9,341 bases of DNA, taken from positions 1 through 9,341 of the forward strand of contig JAFAYN010000258.1 in the NCBI GenBank assembly GCA_019240375.1. The letters are read 5' to 3'. Below are positions 6,165-9,341 of this stretch, piece after piece. Origin of the DNA: Gemmatimonadota bacterium. Its GTDB lineage: Bacteria; Gemmatimonadota; Gemmatimonadetes; Longimicrobiales; Longimicrobiaceae. The position numbers were made by a program, and so were the translations under genes. The notes beneath the pieces are model-generated. The model was not told the DNA's origin. It saw nothing but the letters and a program-made list of their open reading frames with translations, and made no database searches. Each line of letters starts with the position of its first letter. Position 1 is the first letter of the stretch.

Positions 6165-6709
6165 CCGCCCCGCGCCCGGCGCCGTACGGCCGGGCGTGGA
6201 GGCGCCGGGCGCTGTGGATGCTGCTTTCGCTCGCGGCGGGTCCGGCGACCGGAGCGCTCGCCGCCGGGCCCGCCGCGTCGCAGTCGGTACGGCAGGACTC
6301 CTCGCTGGTCCTGCCGGGGATGTCGGTCGAGCGCGGCTTCGGGGCCCTGACGCTGGCCGTGCACGTGGACGAGCGCTTCGCCCGGGTGGACGTGGGCGTG
6401 CTGCTGGGCGGGCGGGTGATGGGGACGCTGGCGCTGGTCCCCGGACGCGCCGCGGGGACGCTGGACTTCGCCGACGGCCCCGCCTCGGTGCGGGGGAGCG
6501 TCGGCGTCCGCTTTGCGCCGCCGGGTGGGCGGAGTGCGCTCGTGGGCGACTTCGTCGTGCAGCAGGGCTCCGCGCAGCTCCCCTTCCGCGGCGAGGTGGT
6601 GGCGTGGCTGTCGCCGCCGGGCCTGGTGCTGCAGCGCGACACGGTGTGGGTGACGCCCGAGCTGCGGGTGGAGACCGACGTCCTGTGGGACGCGACCCAG
6701 CCGGTGTAG
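6140..6709 (+). CDS. Exported beta-rich hypothetical protein, N-terminal part, ended by an in-frame amber codon
   Basis: This is a 189-residue reading frame of unknown function. The N-terminus looks like a signal peptide: a basic stretch (RAWRRR, about 18-23), a hydrophobic core (ALWMLLSLAAG and onward) and a likely cleavage near AAGPAASQS (about residues 41-49). The mature part is beta-rich and includes a segment GSAQLPFRGEVVAW. The frame stops at TAG (6707-6709), yet the same frame continues open without a gap to 6961, and the continuation resembles an earlier part of this protein. The two pieces are probably one ancestral gene of about 273 codons. The start is uncertain: GTG at 6140 lacks a good ribosome binding site and lies in a hairpin, while ATG at 6218 would lose the basic signal-peptide region. 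The gene lies 28 bp after the small protein gene. Confidence 0.6.
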   Translation: MLRGTRGSAAPRPAPYGRAWRRRALWMLLSLAAGPATGALAAGPAASQSVRQDSSLVLPGMSVERGFGALTLAVHVDERFARVDVGVLLGGRVMGTLALVPGRAAGTLDFADGPASVRGSVGVRFAPPGGRSALVGDFVVQQGSAQLPFRGEVVAWLSPPGLVLQRDTVWVTPELRVETDVLWDATQPV

Positions 6710-6961
6710 GTGCGCTTCGTCACCGGGGCCCTGACCCTGACCACGCTCACCCTCACGCAGGGCGCGGACAGCGCCGTGGTGACCCGGAGCTTCGCGTCGG
6801 GCGCGGTGCGCATCGACCCCGGGATGATCCTGGTCTTTCAGCCCGCCACCCCCACCCAGGAGGGGCAGGTGTACCTCCGCGGCACCTTCGGGTCCTCCAA
6901 CCTCCCCCGGGTGGAGTACGCGGGCGCCGTCGCCACCTGGCCGTACGTGCGGCCCCCGTGA
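6710..6961 (+). pseudogene. C-terminal part of the amber-split exported protein (possible separate 83-aa ORF)
   Basis: The codon right after the amber stop is GTG, so this could be a separate 83-residue gene translated by coupling. It has no ribosome binding site or signal peptide of its own, and it is in the same frame as the preceding piece. Its sequence echoes that piece: GALTLTTLTLT against GALTLAVHV, and GSSNLPRVEYAGAVATW against GSAQLPFRGEVVAW. I therefore read it as the second half of a duplicated-domain protein interrupted by one nonsense codon. Alternatives are amber readthrough, true gene splitting or a sequencing error. It ends 13 bases before the start of the large downstream gene, so it belongs to the same transcription unit. 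Confidence 0.5.
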
Positions 6962-6967
6962 AGGCGG
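6961..6967 (+). promoter_or_regulatory. Ribosome binding site AAGGCGG of the large gene
   Basis: A purine-rich AAGGCGG lies seven bases before the ATG at 6975 and overlaps the last base of the previous stop codon, a layout that fits translational coupling within one operon. Confidence 0.55.
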
Positions 6968-6974
6968 AACACAC

Positions 6975-9341
6975 ATGGCTGACTCCCTTACGTTCGTGCA
7001 GGTGGCCGGCACCGCGCTGTACGAGGTCCAGCCGGTGGGGCCGGTGGGGTGGGCGGGGTACGTGCTCCCCGGGAACACCCTCCCCGCGGAAATCCCGGTC
7101 TCCGACTCGCTCGACGCGGGCGGGTCGTACCTGTTCGCCTGGAGCCGCCCGCCGCGGGTGGACGCCGACCCCGCCGGGCTGGCGAAGGACGCCCTGGCCT
7201 ACGTCGCCGGGAACGCGGGGGTGAACCAGGCCGTGTTCTGGCTCAGGGGAGTGGACCCGGTCGTCTTCGGCGACTTCAAGCACTTCGGCTTCGAGTTCAG
7301 CTACTACAACCAGCAGTACCAGCTGCAGTCGAACCTCAACGTCGCGCTCGGCTCCAACCTGGACTTCTTCGTCCTGCAGAGCCTGGTGCTCGACGTGCAC
7401 GAGAGCACGGGGTCGCTGCGGCTGTACAAGAAGCTGGGGTCGCAGAACTTCGTGGGCTTCAGCACCCAGGGCGGCGAGTTCGGGGTGCGGGCGCAGGACC
7501 AGACCGGCGCCTGGCAGATCGCCTACGTCCCCTTCGCCGGCACCAGCTGCGGGTGCGTCACCTTCACGGCGCAGCTCACCCCCGCCCGGACCTTCGCCCC
7601 CACGGGCGGCTTCCCCCCGGCGCTCACCTACACCGTCCACCCGCAGTCGGGCGGGGACATCCCGCTCACCTACCCGGTGCTGGCGCCGACGGGCCTCCCG
7701 GCGACGCTCGGCTGCACCGCGACGGTGGACCCCAGCGACCCGGCCAACCAGCGCATCGGGCAGACGCTGCTGCGGGCCGGGTACCTGCGCACCGGCCTCG
7801 CCCTTTCGGGCGCGCCGGCGCTCCCCAGCGCCTTCCGCACCTCGGGCGGAAACGCCGTTTCGCTGGTCCCCCTGGGCACCCCGGCCTGGGCCGTGGTCCC
7901 GCCGCTGGCGGGCGGCGCCATCGCCGTGGCCTCCGCCTCGCCGACGGCCACCGACCCGGCGCTCGCCACCGCGTACTTCTCGCTGGCGGGGGGCTTCGCG
8001 CTGGCGGTGCCGGAACGGGACCCCGGCTCCGCACAGGAGCTGCTGTGCGGGCTGTTCGGCTCCGAGCGGCTGACCTTCGCCGCCTACGACCCCGCCGCGG
8101 CGCAGAACGACCTCCTGTACTACCTCCCCGGCCAGCCCGGCTACGCCCCGGTCTACCCGTTCCAGACCGCCTCGCTCCAGGAGCCCGCCAGCGGCGGGGT
8201 GCGCCCCCGCCTGACCGCCGACTACACGGCGGCGTGGGCCACCCTGCTGGCCGGGGCGAGCACGCCGCAGTACCGGGCCGAGCCGGAGGGGAGCGCGCTG
8301 TACGCGCCGCAGCCCCCGGCCGCGGAGGCGGACGAGACCGTGGTCCTCCTTTCCGCTCCGCCCTCGCTCCCGGTGCCGCAGGGAATGGCGCACACCTTCC
8401 CGCTGGTGCCGTACGCCGGCGCGGGGGCGCTGGACCCCGCCCTGGCGACCGGGTTCGAGAGCCAGATCCTGGCGCCCACCCGCAAGGGGATCGTTTCGGC
8501 GGGGGCGGTGGAGACCTGGCGCGCGCGGGCGGCGGTCCGGGAACGCCGGCTCGCGGCGGCGGCCCCCCTGGACACCCCGCACTACCGGACCACCCCGCAG
8601 GGGCTGGTGGCGAAGGTGGACGGGACCACCGGCGCCTACCTGGACGTGCAGCTGGCGCAGTCCACCGACCGGGACGGGCGGATGGTCCCCTTCGCCTTCG
8701 GGACGCCCACGCAGGAGGTGCAGGACGCGCTGCAGACCAACCAGCTCTTTTTGGCGGCGGTCAACGCCACCCCCTTCACCGGGGGCGGGGCGACCTTCGC
8801 CGACACCGTGTACATCGTCACGGGGAAGGACCCGGTTACCGGCGACAACGACGTGTGGAAGCTTTCGGCACTGGTGGGGAACGGGGCCACCCCCACCAGC
8901 TACCGCAACGTGATGATCCTCAAGTTCTGCAGCGGCAGCCTCCAGGAGCGGGTGACCAACCCCAACCGGTGGACCGCGCCCGAGGTGTTCTCGCTGGTGG
9001 AGGGCGCGGACGCCGGGACCGCCGCGGTGGCCTACACCGGGCTGTCGCAGTGGCTGCAGGCGTACGTGGAGGAGGGGATCGGGCGGGCGAGCGGGCCGTC
9101 GGGCGCCTTCTACCAGAACTTCCTGCGGATCGCCACCGACCCGCTCTGGAACGGGGTGATCGTGCTGCAGGCCGACCTGTCGGCCGACGACCTCCCGGAC
9201 CAGATCCGGGGGCTGGCCGCGGGGATCGACTTCAGCGCCTTCACCGCCCACCACTTCGGCTTCACGGTCAGCCGGGTGGAGGTGGACACGAAGACGGGGG
9301 TCATCTCCATGAGCGGCGACTCCAGCATCTTCGGGCTGATC
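6975..9341 (+). CDS. Very large protein of unknown family (789 aa visible, 3' end outside window)
   Basis: The frame is open from ATG 6975 to the right edge, so the protein is at least 789 residues. I recognise no family and assign no function. There is no signal peptide (the start is MADSLTFVQV) and no obvious membrane segment. The first part (about 1-260) is beta-rich with many aromatics, for example FGFEFSYYNQQY near 104-115, and has a Cys-Gly-Cys at 192-194. The middle (about 260-480) is Pro/Ala/Gly-rich and includes ELLCGLFGSERLTF near 355 and a PGQPGYAPVYPF segment near 385. Next comes a charged, likely helical stretch near 515-530. The C-terminal visible part (about 540-789) looks like an alpha/beta globular region, with WNGVIVLQADLS near 725. 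No Walker, nuclease, protease or glycosyltransferase motif is evident. It is probably the main product of the operon starting at 5710. Third-position G/C bias on this strand confirms it is coding. Confidence 0.85.
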   Translation, partial: MADSLTFVQVAGTALYEVQPVGPVGWAGYVLPGNTLPAEIPVSDSLDAGGSYLFAWSRPPRVDADPAGLAKDALAYVAGNAGVNQAVFWLRGVDPVVFGDFKHFGFEFSYYNQQYQLQSNLNVALGSNLDFFVLQSLVLDVHESTGSLRLYKKLGSQNFVGFSTQGGEFGVRAQDQTGAWQIAYVPFAGTSCGCVTFTAQLTPARTFAPTGGFPPALTYTVHPQSGGDIPLTYPVLAPTGLPATLGCTATVDPSDPANQRIGQTLLRAGYLRTGLALSGAPALPSAFRTSGGNAVSLVPLGTPAWAVVPPLAGGAIAVASASPTATDPALATAYFSLAGGFALAVPERDPGSAQELLCGLFGSERLTFAAYDPAAAQNDLLYYLPGQPGYAPVYPFQTASLQEPASGGVRPRLTADYTAAWATLLAGASTPQYRAEPEGSALYAPQPPAAEADETVVLLSAPPSLPVPQGMAHTFPLVPYAGAGALDPALATGFESQILAPTRKGIVSAGAVETWRARAAVRERRLAAAAPLDTPHYRTTPQGLVAKVDGTTGAYLDVQLAQSTDRDGRMVPFAFGTPTQEVQDALQTNQLFLAAVNATPFTGGGATFADTVYIVTGKDPVTGDNDVWKLSALVGNGATPTSYRNVMILKFCSGSLQERVTNPNRWTAPEVFSLVEGADAGTAAVAYTGLSQWLQAYVEEGIGRASGPSGAFYQNFLRIATDPLWNGVIVLQADLSADDLPDQIRGLAAGIDFSAFTAHHFGFTVSRVEVDTKTGVISMSGDSSIFGLI

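Noticed and set aside
5656..6813. Minus-strand open frame across the small and exported protein genes
   Set aside because: It spans two genes and their spacer with Ser/Arg/Pro-rich composition and no start signals; the plus-strand genes have a promoter and ribosome binding site.
6753..9254. Minus-strand open frame of about 833 residues antisense to the large gene
   Set aside because: It is Arg/Gly/Val/His-rich shadow sequence. The plus-strand frame has a ribosome binding site, balanced composition and the expected third-position G/C bias.

Overview
The window is high-GC bacterial DNA with strong G/C preference at third codon positions, TTGACA-type promoters and AGGAGG-type ribosome binding sites. 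A secondary-metabolite synthetase lies next to an algal-type haloperoxidase and a set of large proteins I do not recognise. This would fit a soil-type bacterium rich in biosynthetic genes, for example a Longimicrobium-like Gemmatimonadota or a myxobacterium. The taxon is an impression and cannot be proven from the sequence. I saw no tRNA, rRNA, CRISPR array, insertion sequence or transposase.

Layout. (1) Positions 1-2432, minus strand: the first 810 residues of a non-ribosomal peptide synthetase (NRPS), a complete condensation domain followed by an adenylation domain cut by the window edge. (2) Positions 2433-3181: a divergent intergenic region of about 750 bp. Its NRPS-proximal half is GC-rich and shows no gene. 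Its other half carries an AT-rich promoter island, a terminator-like hairpin about 30 bp downstream of the predicted start of transcription, two weaker hairpins and a strong ribosome binding site. (3) Positions 3182-5461, plus strand: a 759-residue vanadium-dependent haloperoxidase of the red-algal bromoperoxidase type, with an extra N-terminal beta-sandwich domain and an Ala where the algal enzymes have a vanadate-contacting Ser. A near-perfect intrinsic terminator follows. (4) Positions 5634-9341, plus strand: a new promoter with the same TTGACA-N17-TAnCGT layout drives a tightly spaced gene set. It contains a 133-residue small protein, an exported beta-rich protein with an internal duplication that is split by an in-frame amber codon, and a very large protein of unknown family running off the right edge.

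How they may work together. The NRPS and haloperoxidase are divergent and have separate promoters, so a tailoring (halogenation or oxidation) role for the haloperoxidase in the peptide pathway is possible but only inferred. The gene set from 5710 onward is transcriptionally separate. Its close spacing suggests that the small, exported and very large proteins are made together. Their function is not recognisable from sequence alone, and this is the most likely place for an undescribed system.
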